Source: Paguma larvata (Eukaryota; Chordata; Mammalia; Carnivora; Viverridae). From it: a stretch of DNA of 64,000 nt. The stretch covers positions 113,484,746 to 113,548,745 of the forward strand of contig CM057826.1 of the NCBI GenBank assembly GCA_030068075.1. The letters run 5' to 3'. Both the position numbers and the translations under genes were made by a program. The notes under the pieces were generated by a model. The model ran no database searches. It saw nothing but the letters and a program-made list of their open reading frames with translations, and had not been told where the DNA came from. Of the stretch, positions 21,724 through 32,735 are shown in pieces (the stretch's first letter is position 1; each line of letters starts with the position of its first letter).

Positions 21724-21958
21724 CTTTTTGTTTTTTTAATGTTTATTTATTTTTGAGATAGAGAGAAAGAGACAGAGAGACACAGAGCATGAGCAGGGAA
21801 GAGGGGCAGAGAGAGGGAGGGAGACACAGAATCCAAAGCAGGCTCCAGGCTCTGAGCTGTCAGCCCAGAGCCCGATGTGGGGCTTGAACTCACAGACCGC
21901 GAGATCATGACCTGAGCCAAAGTCGGACGCTTAACCGACTGAGCCACCCGGGCGCCCC
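21724..21958 (-). mobile_element. SINEC, full length, young
   Basis: Inverted near-consensus copy ending in 'gagccacccgggcgcccc'. The 16-bp duplication 'acattcacactgtctc' at 21707-21722 and 21959-21974 is perfect, which with the low divergence points to a recent insertion. The 71-residue minus frame is SINE translation. Confidence 0.98.
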
Positions 21959-21974
21959 ACATTCACACTGTCTC

Positions 21975-22630
21975 CTTCCCCTCCCTTTGGCCTTATCTAT
22001 TCAATATGTTTATTTTACACTCAGAGGAAAACACAGCACCCCACACTGGAGAACAGCTTTTAGATTATTAAGTTAAACACTAAGGTACAACATGGATGTT
22101 CCCAACAACGTTCCTGAGAAAGGAGACAGGGCTCGTGAGACCACTCTCCACGACAGGCCACTGTCCTGAAAGAAAATCTGGTTCACTGGAGCAGGAATCC
22201 TCTGTCACCTGTCAGGAATCCTTCCCAGATTTGAAGTCCAGCATTTTAACCTTCACTGCGCATTGTATTCTCCTCTCAGGAGCAGCAAAGCCAAACTAGT
22301 TAAGGGTGGGACTTTCCAAGTCATGTTTCTAAAAACACTCTTCAGGGAGATGTTTGGCCTCTCAGAAATAACAAGCGAGGGAATGACACTGTATACACGA
22401 TCACACAGGAAGCTTGGAAAATTCTGCAGTGAAGAGAGATTTTCACACCACTGACTTAGTGTTTTAAAACTGCTGACACACACAATCACAATTCCTCTCT
22501 CTCTCTCTCTCTCTCTCTCAAATTTAGTACAACGTATTAGCCATCTGCAAAAGCATTCTTCTGAAGAACAAGTTTAGGACTCAGAAGGTGACAATCCTAA
22601 GGGCATCTGCCCTTCCGCAGATTCAAGGCC
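21975..22630. other. unannotated sequence with (CT)n tract
   Basis: 22495-22520 is a (CT)n microsatellite. No gene or assignable repeat is seen in the rest. Confidence 0.45.
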
Positions 22631-22639
22631 TAGAGACTC

Positions 22640-22785
22640 CTTCTCAGAATGGGTTCTTGAGAGCTAGGGGACTTGTGAAATATACAAGTTCCTGGATCCA
22701 TGGTGTCAAATTCCCAGGGGGAGAGTCCAGGAAGTTTGCATGTCATAAGGGCGCCTCGTGATTTTAATGCAGACCAGAGTTTGAA
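22640..22785 (+). mobile_element. MER5A-like hAT transposon fragment
   Basis: 'gaagtttgcatgtcataagg' then 'gtgattttaatgcagacc' then 'agagtttgaaaact' follows the end of MER5A. It lies tail-to-tail with an inverted copy that starts directly after it. Confidence 0.65.
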
Positions 22786-22960
22786 AACTAATGCCTCCAA
22801 ATGTGGTCCATGGACCATCAGCACTGGCATCATCAGGAGCTTGTTAGAAATGAACAATCTCAGGCCACAGTGCAGACAGAATGAATCAGAATCTGCACGT
22901 TGACAAGATCATCACAGAATTTATATGCACATTGAAGTCTGAGAAGCACTGTCCTGAGCC
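22786..22960 (-). mobile_element. MER5A-like hAT transposon, inverted
   Basis: 'aaatgtggtccatggaccat', 'catcaggagcttgttagaaa', 'gaatgaatcagaatctgca' and the closing 'tctgagaagcactgt' follow the inverted MER5A order. Confidence 0.8.
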
Positions 22961-23284
22961 ACATTCAGCTCTCGGGGGAATATTTTATTTTTCAAATTCC
23001 TCAAAAGAGAATGGTCTCATTCTCACCGACCTTTCTTGCCACTCAAATCACCCCAGATATGTAAGTGTCATCACTTACACAGTGGACCATGGATGTCACT
23101 TAGAATCACAGTCAGAGAGCTTTTCATGGCCACGTGGTTCAGGGCATAAGGTGATAGTTGATAGTAAGAAATTTTTTTATTCCATGGCCAAGTATCCAAT
23201 CTCATCTTTATTAATTTTTAGTAGACTACTTTCAAGACATACATATATATATGGCCAGGAAGGCCAGCCTAATAGCTGATTATA

Positions 23285-23460
23285 GTAACGATACGAGTAC
23301 AAATGCTGCTAATACTGAGCTTTAACCATATGCCTGGTGTTGTTGTAAGTATATGTGTTCGTTTAAGTGTAGGTGTCACAGATTCTATCTGATCACAACC
23401 CTACAGAGTTGGTATTACTTATGGTAACCCAAAAGAGAGCATGATCTTCATTACCGAGGA
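23285..23460 (-). mobile_element. probable MIR remnant
   Basis: 'atgcctggtgttgttgtaag' and 'tcacaaccctacagagttgg' fit the inverted MIR order. Strongly diverged. Confidence 0.5.
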
Positions 23461-23482
23461 AGATGAATGAAGAGTTTAAGGA

Positions 23483-23495
23483 AAAAGCAAAAACA

Positions 23496-23526
<31 letters not shown>

Positions 23527-23528
23527 GT
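23483..23528 (+). repeat. A-rich (AAAAC)n tract
   Basis: A run of AAAAC-type units about 45 bp long. It may be the tail of a lost retroposon, but no body is visible next to it. Confidence 0.7.
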
Positions 23529-23629
23529 AAACAATTTGAAATTTTCCAGACAAGTAAATGAGAATGGAATAAAGACTTAACTGTAAATAAAGTAAAATCC
23601 AAACCATAAACCTTTCTTAAAATAAAGGG

Positions 23630-24000
23630 CGTATGTTTTACAGTTTAATTGATTTGAAGCAGAAATTGCTGAGCGGGTTCTGATTACCTTGCTGAAGATG
23701 TGAGCAAGTGGCAACAATCATACCGATTACAAGCCATTTAAGCAACCTCAATTAAATTGGTGGTAATTCTAAACTACTCCGTCTCGCAGAGAGACTGGCT
23801 TATAATTTTTATTCTCGTTGTGTAAATCTTAATTGTCTAACAGCACTCAAGCTAGATTCTTTTCATTTATCTTTGTGGAAATCTCAAAACCCATTTGAAG
23901 CTCTGCTGGTGTTCACAAAGATTGAAATCATTCCTGCAAGAAAATCGTGCAAGGAAGACTCAAAGATCAGGCCCCTTCTGCTACTTTTAATGTGACAGAC
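23630..24000. other. candidate conserved non-coding element
   Basis: There are no recognisable repeats or coding potential. The stretch has balanced composition and several homeodomain-type cores such as 'cctcaattaaattgg' and 'gtggtaattc'. This is the look of developmental enhancer DNA. The call is inference from appearance only. Confidence 0.4.
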
Positions 24001-24156
24001 ACACTGGATGAAATAAGGAGGAAGTGACAGACTGAAGATCATCAGGATTTAAGAGCATGAGAGAGGAGAAAATACACTGGAGCCATGACCTAATTCTGAC
24101 TCTGCCATCTACTTATGGTGTATCTTCAGCTGTGTAATGACTGACTGAGAAACTCT

Positions 24157-24600
24157 GTTAGTTAGTTACTGCTTATTGTGGGCTACAAAACCACAGGTCT
24201 TCAGTGGATTAAAACAACAAGCGTTTATTTCTTCCCTAAAAACACGTGTATGCAAGGTGGCTGGGGTTTGGTTGATCTTGGCTGACCTCGCCGGGGCTCG
24301 GCTCTAACCTACTGTACGCATCCAGGTCTGTCCCCCAAGTCGCTCATCCCCCTTGAGCCAGTGCTGACTAAAGCACATCCCGCCCATGCCCAAAGGCAGG
24401 AATGCAAAAGAGCATGCTCAGTCACACAAGCTCCTTTCAGATTCTAGTGTCATGTCGTCTGCCAGAACGGCCAAAGCCAAACGTGAACTAAGTCTAAACT
24501 GAAGGGGAAGGGAATTCCTCTTCATCACTGTGTGGCCATAACATGGGAGAGGATGACCAATAATTAAAACTATTACATTCTTCCCCTTTTCTTTAACCTC
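24157..24600 (-). mobile_element. old LTR (MLT1-like MaLR)
   Basis: It begins 'tgttagttagttactgctta', has 'ggattaaaacaacaagcgtt' and 'cggggctcggctctaacc', and ends with a 'ttcatcactgtgtggccata' segment. This is the order of an inverted MaLR-type LTR. The exact family is uncertain. Confidence 0.6.
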
Positions 24601-24778
24601 CACACCCATAATCTGAGATAGGTGGGTTTCCTAACTATCAGGATACTTCCAGTTCTTAACATTATGCTGCAAAGATAGGAGAAACTCTATGAAATTCTTT
24701 AGGACTATTTATAAACTACGGCCCTGCAGGCTGGATTCGATCGTGTTTACTTTATCTGCAGGGTGTTTTAAAATACAT

Positions 24779-25088
24779 TTGACCCTGAACAATGCAGGGG
24801 TGGGGGGGCACCAACCCTCTGCACAGATGAAAATCTGCATGTAACATTTGATTCCCTCCAGATTTAACTACTACCACCCTACTGGTGACTGGGAGTCTTA
24901 CTGATAACAGAAACAGTTGATTAACATATATTTTGTGTATGTATTATATATATTCTTACAATAAACTGAGAAAAAATTATTGAAAAAATCCTAAGAAAAC
25001 AGATTTACAATACTGTGTGTATATTTATTGAAAAAAATCTGCATACAAGTGGACCCGCTCAATTCAAATCCATGTCGTTAAAGGTCAA
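24779..25088 (-). mobile_element. MER2 (Tigger-type) DNA transposon
   Basis: A 310-bp copy with inverted ends 'ttgaccctgaacaatgca' and 'tgtcgttaaaggtcaa'. The interior has 'acagaaacagttgattaaca' and 'aaaaaaatctgcatacaagt', typical of MER2 read backwards. It is non-autonomous with no transposase. Confidence 0.88.
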
Positions 25089-25835
25089 AGGTGATCTTAA
25101 TTAGCTGAAAATACTTTTAAAATCATGGTATTTCACATGACAAAAATTCAGAAGCTAGCTTTTTCTTGAAGGCTCAGAAGAGCTAACCAAAGTGATTTTG
25201 ATGAGCAGCTGCCTCCTTCACATGAGTCATAAACTTCTAGATCATCACCACTTCACCCTCCTACCCCCAACTACTGCGGTACACCCAATCCACTTCACAA
25301 ATTTATACCACTTGCCTGAACCCTGTGGTTAATTTTTTTGTTTCTATCTCAGTGTTGCAGGCTTGAGCTCCTTCCTGCCCTTCTTTCTCTCACCAGGGAC
25401 TCATCTGCCCAGCTCAGTCCTTTGACATACCTGGATTACACTTTTCTCATTTGCAAATAGCAAAGGGGAGTTCTGGAAGCATTTCACAGGGTTTCTGGCT
25501 CTACCATTCTGTAGTTCTAAAGGCATGAGATAAGAGAGTACATGTTTTAGGCTATCTCACGAGGGAAGGCCAGTTTCGTGGAGGAATGGCGGGCCTTCAG
25601 TTGGAGAGTCGCAGACCCAGTACTAGGGAACGAAAGCCAGCAGGCAATCAGGAAGGGCGCTCACTCGCACTGCAGGTCTCAAAGGAGCCTGAGAGACAGA
25701 GGGAGCAATTAGAGGAAAAGAGAAGTTGTTGAGTTAGGCTGAGTATCAGCAAAGATTTCCTAATAGGCAAGTCTTTAAACTGGCATGCTCTCCCCGGAGA
25801 AGTGGCAGAAAGTTACTTAAAATAGGGCCCAACAA
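25089..25835. other. unannotated sequence
   Basis: No recognised repeat or gene. The stretch near 25430-25480 weakly resembles a MIR or L2 tail, but not enough to call. Confidence 0.4.
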
Positions 25836-26660
25836 AGCATTTCAATGACCCACTGTAAACAAAATTTAAAGTGGAGCTACCCACTCAAGGATAGGTTGTT
25901 TCTTTCGCTTCATTTTATAAATTGATTTAGTTTCCAGTTGAATAAACAATGACAAAAATCACATCCTGGGATGGGGGCCGGGATGCGAGGCTCACATGTT
26001 TTCTTGGCCTTATTAGAATGTGAACGAAGACGGTGAAGGCATCTCAGAAATGACGACCTATTTTGCACCAGCCGTCTGTGTTAAATAAGCATATATAAAG
26101 CATTGATGTGGATATATTGTTTTGCACGTTGTCATGAACGTGAAGTTTCAGGCTGTCACCCAGTTTGCCCGGTAGAAGGCAGAGATTTTTGTTTTCCTCT
26201 TTATCTGCTGCGCATCTTTTTGGGAGGTATTTTGGGATAACAGTGCTTGTTATTCAATTATTTAAGACAGAGTGTTTGCTGACAACTCGATATTCTATTT
26301 TTTCCCTCTCTTCTCTTTGAATTGGAAAGTGTAAAATGGGTAAAGGAAAATAACTGGCTTGGCCTGGGAATAGAGGTGGAAAAACAAACTAACAAACTAA
26401 AAGCTAATAAGCAAAGCCCCTCTCCCTCATTTCATCAGCCAAGTATTAAGAGTGACCAAGGAAAACACTTATTGAAAAACCCTTTGAAGTGCTCTGTCAA
26501 ATACATGTTCTCCTAGAGGATTAACACAATGAGAATGAGCGGGCCTCTGGAATCAGCCCATTGTCGTAAAGGGCAAATGTAATTACAGGCATACAAGAAT
26601 GCAAACTGATTACATTGCTAATAATCCATTATCTAAAGCTGCACTATACTCATTCGATGA
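25836..26660. other. candidate conserved non-coding block
   Basis: About 0.8 kb without any recognised repeat. It contains many AT-rich transcription-factor-like cores, for example 'ttattcaattatttaag', 'caaatgtaattacaggc' and 'ttgctaataatccatt'. The 64-residue frame at 26322-26516 lacks domain features. Enhancer-type function is inferred from appearance only. Confidence 0.4.
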
Positions 26661-27059
26661 ACAAACATTTACTGTACATCAGATTTATTTCCTAAAAATT
26701 GAGAGGATAGCAGTACTTACTTCCCATTACCACCCCTCCTTCTATTTTATTAACCCAGTCCCTCCAATCCAGGAACTCCTTTCTTTCTGGCACTCTTGTG
26801 CTGCCAGGGCATCGCCTGACATTCGTGAAAGGCATCTGGTAAATGTATGCAGGCTTAAACAAAGTCCGCTGTGTGGATCTAGAGAAGAAACTGATGAAAA
26901 CAAGGATGCGAGTCATTAATGAGGAGCGTATGGAGGAGGAACTAGGTGGGAGGGTGGGGAATATTTCAGAAGAGAACCGCCTTTCAAAAATCTGGGATTC
27001 CTCTTCCACAGAAAAGCTGAAGAAGGACAAATTCAGGGAATTCATACAAAAGGAGACAC

Positions 27060-27278
27060 AGGGGCGCCTAGGTGGGTCATTCGGTTAAGGGTCAGACTTC
27101 AGCCCAGTCATGATCTCACAAGTTATGAGTTCGAACCTGCCATTGGGCTCTGCACTGACACCTCAGAACCCGGAGCCTGGAGCCTGCTTTGGATTCTGTG
27201 TCTCCCTCTCTCTCTTCCCCTCCCCTGCATGTGCTCTGTCTCTCTCAAAAATAAATAAAAAAAAACATTTAAAAAAGG
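27060..27278 (+). mobile_element. SINEC, full length
   Basis: Head 'ggggcgcctaggtgggtca', B box 'gagttcgaacc', CT stretch and A-rich tail. The 12-bp target duplication 'aaaaggagacac' is perfect at 27048-27059 and 27279-27290. Confidence 0.97.
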
Positions 27279-27469
27279 AAAAGGAGACACCATCAAAAAA
27301 GCTGAAGAGGTGTGCCTCACAGGTCCTTGAGAAAGTATAAAACAAAGTAATAAACTAAAATTTTAATCTATATAAGTTGGGTGGAGGCGGCAGGGGAGGG
27401 GGGTTCTATAAAGCCTAAGAGGAGTTGTGAGGAGAAAGGAACCACTACATGCATGGGTGAGACCATACA

Positions 27470-27770
27470 TGTATCAGTTCAAGTGCTTTGGAGGGCAATT
27501 TGGTCACAGTTGTTCAAATGTTAACTGCCTATACCCCTAATGTCTAATAGTTTAGCATCCCAGAATCTACCCTAGCGACGTTGATTGGTCTCTATTACAA
27601 AGTATGTTCAAGCTTTGTTTACATTATCAAAAATTTGGAGACAATCTAAATATCCATCAAAAAGAGCTCAATTTAGATTGTGAAATCCTCCAATTTAAAA
27701 AGACTGTAATCTAAATCTATAAAACCAAATAAACATGCATATATACAATAAGCAAATCACCATACAGATA
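27470..27770 (+). mobile_element. old L1 3' relic
   Basis: 'gctttggagggcaatttggt', 'gtctctattacaaagtatgt' and 'aatttggagacaatctaaat' fit the late ORF2 and 3'UTR order of an ancient L1. Confidence 0.65.
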
Positions 27771-29900
27771 AAAAAAAAAAAACAACGTGGCTATAGGCAA
27801 AATTCAGTCCAAGGACCCCAGTATACGAATTCTGTTTGAATAATCATTCAATTCTTTAATTCAAAATGTAACTTTGTAAAGTAAGTGATGAATATCCACT
27901 AGTTATCACTTACAATGTCAGGTGTTACATACATATTTTTCTTGTCCTTGCAATAATCATGCAAGATACTTACTTTTGCAATGTTGCAGGTGGCAATTGT
28001 ATGGAAATTTCTGTCTGCAGAGGACAAGCTGTCTTTTTCACCAGCGTAATCTTGCAAGAGAGTCCAAGTTGGGGCTCAATTTATGTTCCCAGAAAAATGA
28101 ATCCAGTTTCCATACCTTTACAACTAAGCAAATCCAAAAAGATGCAAGCTAGAGTCATTTTTGTAGCTGCTTTAGCTGAGCACACAAAGACAGTGCTTGG
28201 GGGAAACGTTCAGTGCATCTCATTTCAATTGACCAAGAAAGCCGTAACATTTCCCTTAGCTAGATGAAATTTAGGCTTTTTCTTGCTCACCTCCCTTTTC
28301 CTGAAGCATTTTCTTCAGAAAACTTGTAATTATACTTCTTTCTTTGTTCCTTTAAGAGACAAATATTTTGTATCTTGACACTTGGGACCATCTTTCAGAA
28401 AGACCTGGGAGCCTTTGAAATCTAAATGTCAAGGGAGTTTGCATGCCATCTCCTAAGTTTCCATGTCAGGCCAGAAGCAGAACTTTGCATTCCTTGCTCC
28501 AAGGTGTAAAAGACACAGCAACTCAGTAATGTATACTTTTCCTCTGCCAAGTCCAACTAACAAATACAGGTGGCCTAAGACAAAGCTCTCCCCACCAACC
28601 CACTCTCAAACCCTGACTTTCAAGACCCTCCTGTCTTTTGTTTGAGCAGAGTTTATTTCAGCCCCAGGTCTGGCCTCTCTCACCTAGTGCAAACAGCTTG
28701 AGTAAAGCCTCCCTTGTGTGTTTCACTTTGATGCAAGTTTTGCGTTGACATGCTCTCTTTTGAAATTCCCAAGTGCTAGGAGAGGCTGAGAGGCATATTA
28801 AGTAAAAGTGGTTAAGGAAAAGGATACAAGAATTCAATACATGAATTCTTCAATGTTCAAAAACAGGTAGAAGGGTCACCCATATCTCTTCTGCTAAGAA
28901 AAAAAATTAATAACGAACTCCAAAAGCACATATAGTTAAAGCCAAGTCTGGCAGGTTTATATAAAAGGCCATCTTACATTTATTTAGCATTTACTATGAT
29001 TTAGATATTTTTCACATTTTCCCTAATCAGTGCTTCGATGTCCAAATATCATCCATGTTTTAAAACTTCTCTTCCAATCAACACTTGCTCTTTTGTAAGA
29101 GACAGAATAGCTTCAGTATAATTTATTCTAACAATAATGAAAGAGGTTAGGGGCATTTAATCAAGGTGGTATATAAGTGATCAACAATGTCTTTAGCGGT
29201 TGTTCTGTCTCTAGATCTTGATTTCTCTCCTGCCTCCATTTTTAAGCTGAAGCTCTTCTCGAGGCCACAGAGTCGGTGGTGCTAATATCAGAATTACATC
29301 ATACCCAGTGGAAAAGAATATCTCCCCCAAGTTGTTGCCTCCAAAGGTCCAGAAATGACTTATGATAAAACAAACTTGTATCATGTAATCTTTGACCTTG
29401 TTGACAGGACATGTCAATATTTGAAAGCCACGCTTGAGGCAGAAGCTGCCGCACCAGTGTCACATGTGATCCAAGGAGAGAGAGAGGGTGACTCCAGAGA
29501 AAAGCAGAGTATTTTACCCAACAAAGAAGAAAGGAAGACTGTAACAATCAGGCTATACTAACAGATTTCCACCGCAAATGTGTAGAGTGGGTTTCACTGA
29601 CAATACATTCTACATCCACTCAACACACACAGTATTTTAGTTGTACTTCTTTCAGGGCAGGTGGCTACTCGGAGTTCACCTCACAGTTCCCTGTGAATTC
29701 TTCAAAGCAAAATCAGGTGTACCTTTCTATCTCCAAACCCTATCACATGTGTGCAGTAGGCAACGGATGCGTGGACTTTCTCAAGTTCCTGTTCATTCTG
29801 TGCCCCAATTTTTTCATCCTCCTCAAGAGCAGGCATACGTATTTCTATTCAAATGTTGATGTATTCATTCAAAAATTATTATTTCCAATAACTAAAACCA
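27771..29900. other. unannotated unique sequence
   Basis: No repeat family is recognisable apart from a short A-run at 27770-27783. Frames at 27922-28267, 28463-28645 and 29211-29561 have no identifiable domains, and several lie on both strands at once. No gene is called. Confidence 0.45.
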
Positions 29901-29904
29901 TAAC

Positions 29905-29965
29905 CATGACAACAGTAGCAACTAACATTTACTGAGTCCTTGCTACGTGCTGGTCGGGATTTTAA
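29905..29965 (-). mobile_element. MIR remnant, left part
   Basis: 'gtagcaactaacatttactg', 'agtccttgctacgtgctgg' and 'ggattttaagtacctt' fit the start of an inverted MIR. It appears to continue at 30486 after an L2 segment. Confidence 0.65.
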
Positions 29966-30019
29966 GTACCTTCTGGCTTTCTCTCCCCATTGTATTGCCT
30001 ATAATACAAACTTGATGAT

Positions 30020-30485
30020 AATTTCTCTGTGGCTTATTGTGCTCCAGCTCCCTCAGCCTTCTTGCTGTCCCTGGGTACCCAAAGCTCATTTCTATGGCCA
30101 AGGTCTACTGAGCCCTCTGACTAGAATGTTCTTCCCTCAATTATTCACACAACTAGTTCCTTTTTTGCCACTGAAATCTCAGCCTAAATACCAGATCTGC
30201 AGAGGAGCTCTCCCTGAACATTCGTGTACGCTACTCGCACACTTTTTCTCCTCTTCCCCCTTTTCCTTTCCTTCTCCTTTTAATTTCACGTATCACTCCT
30301 TAACTTATCTTGAGTATTTGTCTCTTTTTTTTCCCCTCTGTTTTCTCTCCCCCTGGAATATAAACTTGGCATGCTTGGTGTGAGAACGAGGACCTCTTCT
30401 GTCTTGTTTATTGCCACGTTCCCAGGACCTAGGAACACACGAGGCACATGGCCACTTATGCTCTAATTGTTGTATGAATGCATCT
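30020..30485 (+). mobile_element. L2 LINE 3' end
   Basis: 'agaatgttcttccctcaatt', 'agctctccctgaacattcg' and 'ttattgccacgttcccagga' follow the L2 3' order, ending at 'ttgttgtatgaatg'. It splits a MIR (29905-29965 and 30486-30672). The 147-residue frame at 29940-30383 is L2-derived. Confidence 0.8.
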
Positions 30486-30672
30486 CTTTTAACCTCCATA
30501 ATGATCCTATAAGGTAGACACCAGTAACCGTTTCCATTTTATATACAAGAAAATGAATTCCGGAAAAGCTGAGTGCCTCACCCAAAGTCACACAGTTATT
30601 AAGTGGCAAAATTCATATTCAAACTGAGGAATTTGGACTCCACCATTCTGCTTCAAGGCCAACTGTATCAAC
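30486..30672 (-). mobile_element. MIR remnant, right part
   Basis: 'aacctccataatgatcctat', 'acaagaaaatgaattccgga' and 'caaagtcacacagttattaa' follow the inverted MIR order and continue the piece at 29905-29965. Confidence 0.85.
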
Positions 30673-30679
30673 TTCTGTG

Positions 30680-31130
30680 GCTATATTCTGGGCACGGTTT
30701 TTAGCATTCAGGGGTGAACAAAATAGACCGTGCCTCACCATACATGAGTTTACAGTCTAGAGGGAGCTAGACTTCAACAGGTAATCAGTAACTACAGAAT
30801 TATAATTATATAATAAGTGATAGGAAGGAAAAGCACAGAATGCTAAGGGAAATACCTAAAACCTAGACCGAATGGATGAGGGGGGTCAGTGAATTTAAGA
30901 CTTTAAGGATGTATAGCTTTTATCTAGAGGAAGCAAAGTGGGAAGGGAGCTTCAGATGAATGGAATGGCATTGGCAAATCCCTGAGACATTTCATCAGCG
31001 CCCTCCAAGGGATAAGAACGGAGGATATGAGAAAGTGACCGGTCTTAACCCGTCAGGTACTTTAGTTGTGATGTGAAAAAAGAAAACCGGTGTCAAGAGG
31101 TACATGAAGTATGATATTAGGGGAGACTTT
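30680..31130 (-). mobile_element. L2 LINE fragment
   Basis: 'caggggtgaacaaaatagac', 'gtttacagtctagagggagc' and 'tgaatggaatggcattggca' follow the inverted L2 3' order. Confidence 0.75.
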
Positions 31131-31459
31131 AAAAGACTCTTCAATTTTTGAAAGATCAAATAGGCTATAAATAAACATGGAAGTGGAAAAATAAAATAAT
31201 TAATTAGTTTGACTTATAGATATTCATTGAATCGACTCTATAAACTAAGAATAGATCCTCTTTTCAGGACCCATAGAATATTTGCAAAACACTGCCTTGC
31301 ATTATTCCAGAGGCTTAATTTCGATCAATAAATCAAGAATCAGGAAAAGTAAGGTTGCAGTCTACTTTCTCCATAATCAATGTCATAAAGCCACAAATTA
31401 AGAACACCAGCACAAACAAATCAATCCAAATAACTTGGAAATCAGAATAATAACAGCTA

Positions 31460-31700
31460 ACATTCACAGAATGTTTACTACATACTTTCAGCATGCTGAG
31501 ATTTTTGTCTTAATAAGCTCATTTAATCCTCACAAAATCTTTTTTAAGTAGGTACTGTTACTATTACCATTTTACGGGTGAATAAGCTTATGGCAAGAAA
31601 GAGATTATATAGGATGTGCCAAGCTACTCAGCTAGCAATGTATGTATGTGGGACTTAACCAAACAGTCTAATTACAATGTGCGTCCGTGTGTTTAATCAC
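31460..31700 (-). mobile_element. MIR SINE remnant
   Basis: 'agctaacattcacagaatgt', 'tcatttaatcctcacaaaat', 'ccattttacgggtgaataag' and 'gtttaatcactttgctattc' cover nearly the whole inverted MIR. Confidence 0.88.
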
Positions 31701-31890
31701 TTTGCTATTCTCTCTCTCCTCAGTAGTTTTTGGGTCAAAGACAGAATCAAAAGCATCGTAGTATTTGGAGGGGAAGATAATGATAATATAACAAATTAAG
31801 AAAAGCAAGAAGAATTATTTATGAGCAAAACCTGTTGTTAATTGTCGAAGGTATAAAATGGATACATAAGGTTTTATTGTACTGTTTGTC

Positions 31891-32097
31891 TACTTTTTAA
31901 ATGTTTATTTATTTTGAACAAGAGAGAGAGAGAGAGAGAGCGTGCAAGAGCACGCACATGTGAGTAGGAGAGGGATGGAGACGAAAGGGAGAGCCCTAAT
32001 TTACTCGAGGCTAAATTTCATGAACGGTGAGATCATGATTGAGTGGAAATCAAGAGTGGGACTGGACACTTAACTGAGGGAGCCTCCCAGGTATCCC
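31891..32097 (-). mobile_element. SINEC, full length, diverged
   Basis: Inverted copy with an extended (GA)n block and 'agcctcccaggtatccc' at the right end. 'tgtactgtttgtc' (31878-31890) and 'tgtaccgttggtg' (32098-32110) are an imperfect target duplication. Confidence 0.92.
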
Positions 32098-32454
32098 TGT
32101 ACCGTTGGTGAATTTATGTGTGTGTTTGAAAATCTCCATGATATAAAGTTATAAACAGAATGGAGATAAATGAATTAAAAATAGTCACTCTTTGCTCCGA
32201 TAGCTCTCGAGCCAAACCTTTCTTATAAGTGCTCCTTGTTTCTCCCTTTTACTATAGATTATATCCAGATTTCTTATGTAAATAGGGACCCTTTATTACT
32301 TATCGTTAATGATTCCATATCTTACTGTATTTAATTTTCATAGGAATATGATGCAATAAACATTGTCATCCCCATGTGACAAGTGATGAAAAAGGGACTC
32401 AAAAGTATCCACTTGCTAAAAAGACGTCAGTTTTGACGTCTATCTAGGGTGAGC

Positions 32455-32544
32455 TCACTGATAGTGGGACTTGACTCGCAAACTGTGAAATCATGACTTG
32501 AGCTGAAGTCAGATGCTTAACCACCTGAGCCACTCAGGCACCCT
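32455..32544 (-). mobile_element. SINEC fragment
   Basis: Only the inverted head part remains: 'gtgaaatcatgacttgagct' to 'gagccactcaggcaccc'. The tail half is missing. A possible MIR scrap, 'tgtgacaagtgatgaaaaag', lies just upstream. Confidence 0.9.
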
Positions 32545-32619
32545 GAACCTTTTTGTTTTCTTTCATTCTGAAGTCATTTCTCTGTACCATAAAGGATCAA
32601 AATTATATGATGATAAGCT

Positions 32620-32735
32620 TTGGTGGCAGGGTACTTGTCTAACCTAATCTTTGAAAAAACTTCTCTAGCATCTAGTATAGCACCTGGCAGAGAGTTAGCT
32701 CTCAATAAAAACTCTGATAGGAACAAGAGAGAGGA
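32620..32735 (+). mobile_element. probable L2 terminal fragment
   Basis: 'ctagtatagcacctggcaga' followed by 'gctctcaataaaaactctg' resembles the L2 or MIR terminal segment. Short and diverged. Confidence 0.5.

Noticed and set aside
29940..30383. 147-residue frame as a membrane protein
   Set aside because: Hydrophobic because of pyrimidine-rich L2 3' sequence; the DNA follows the L2 order.
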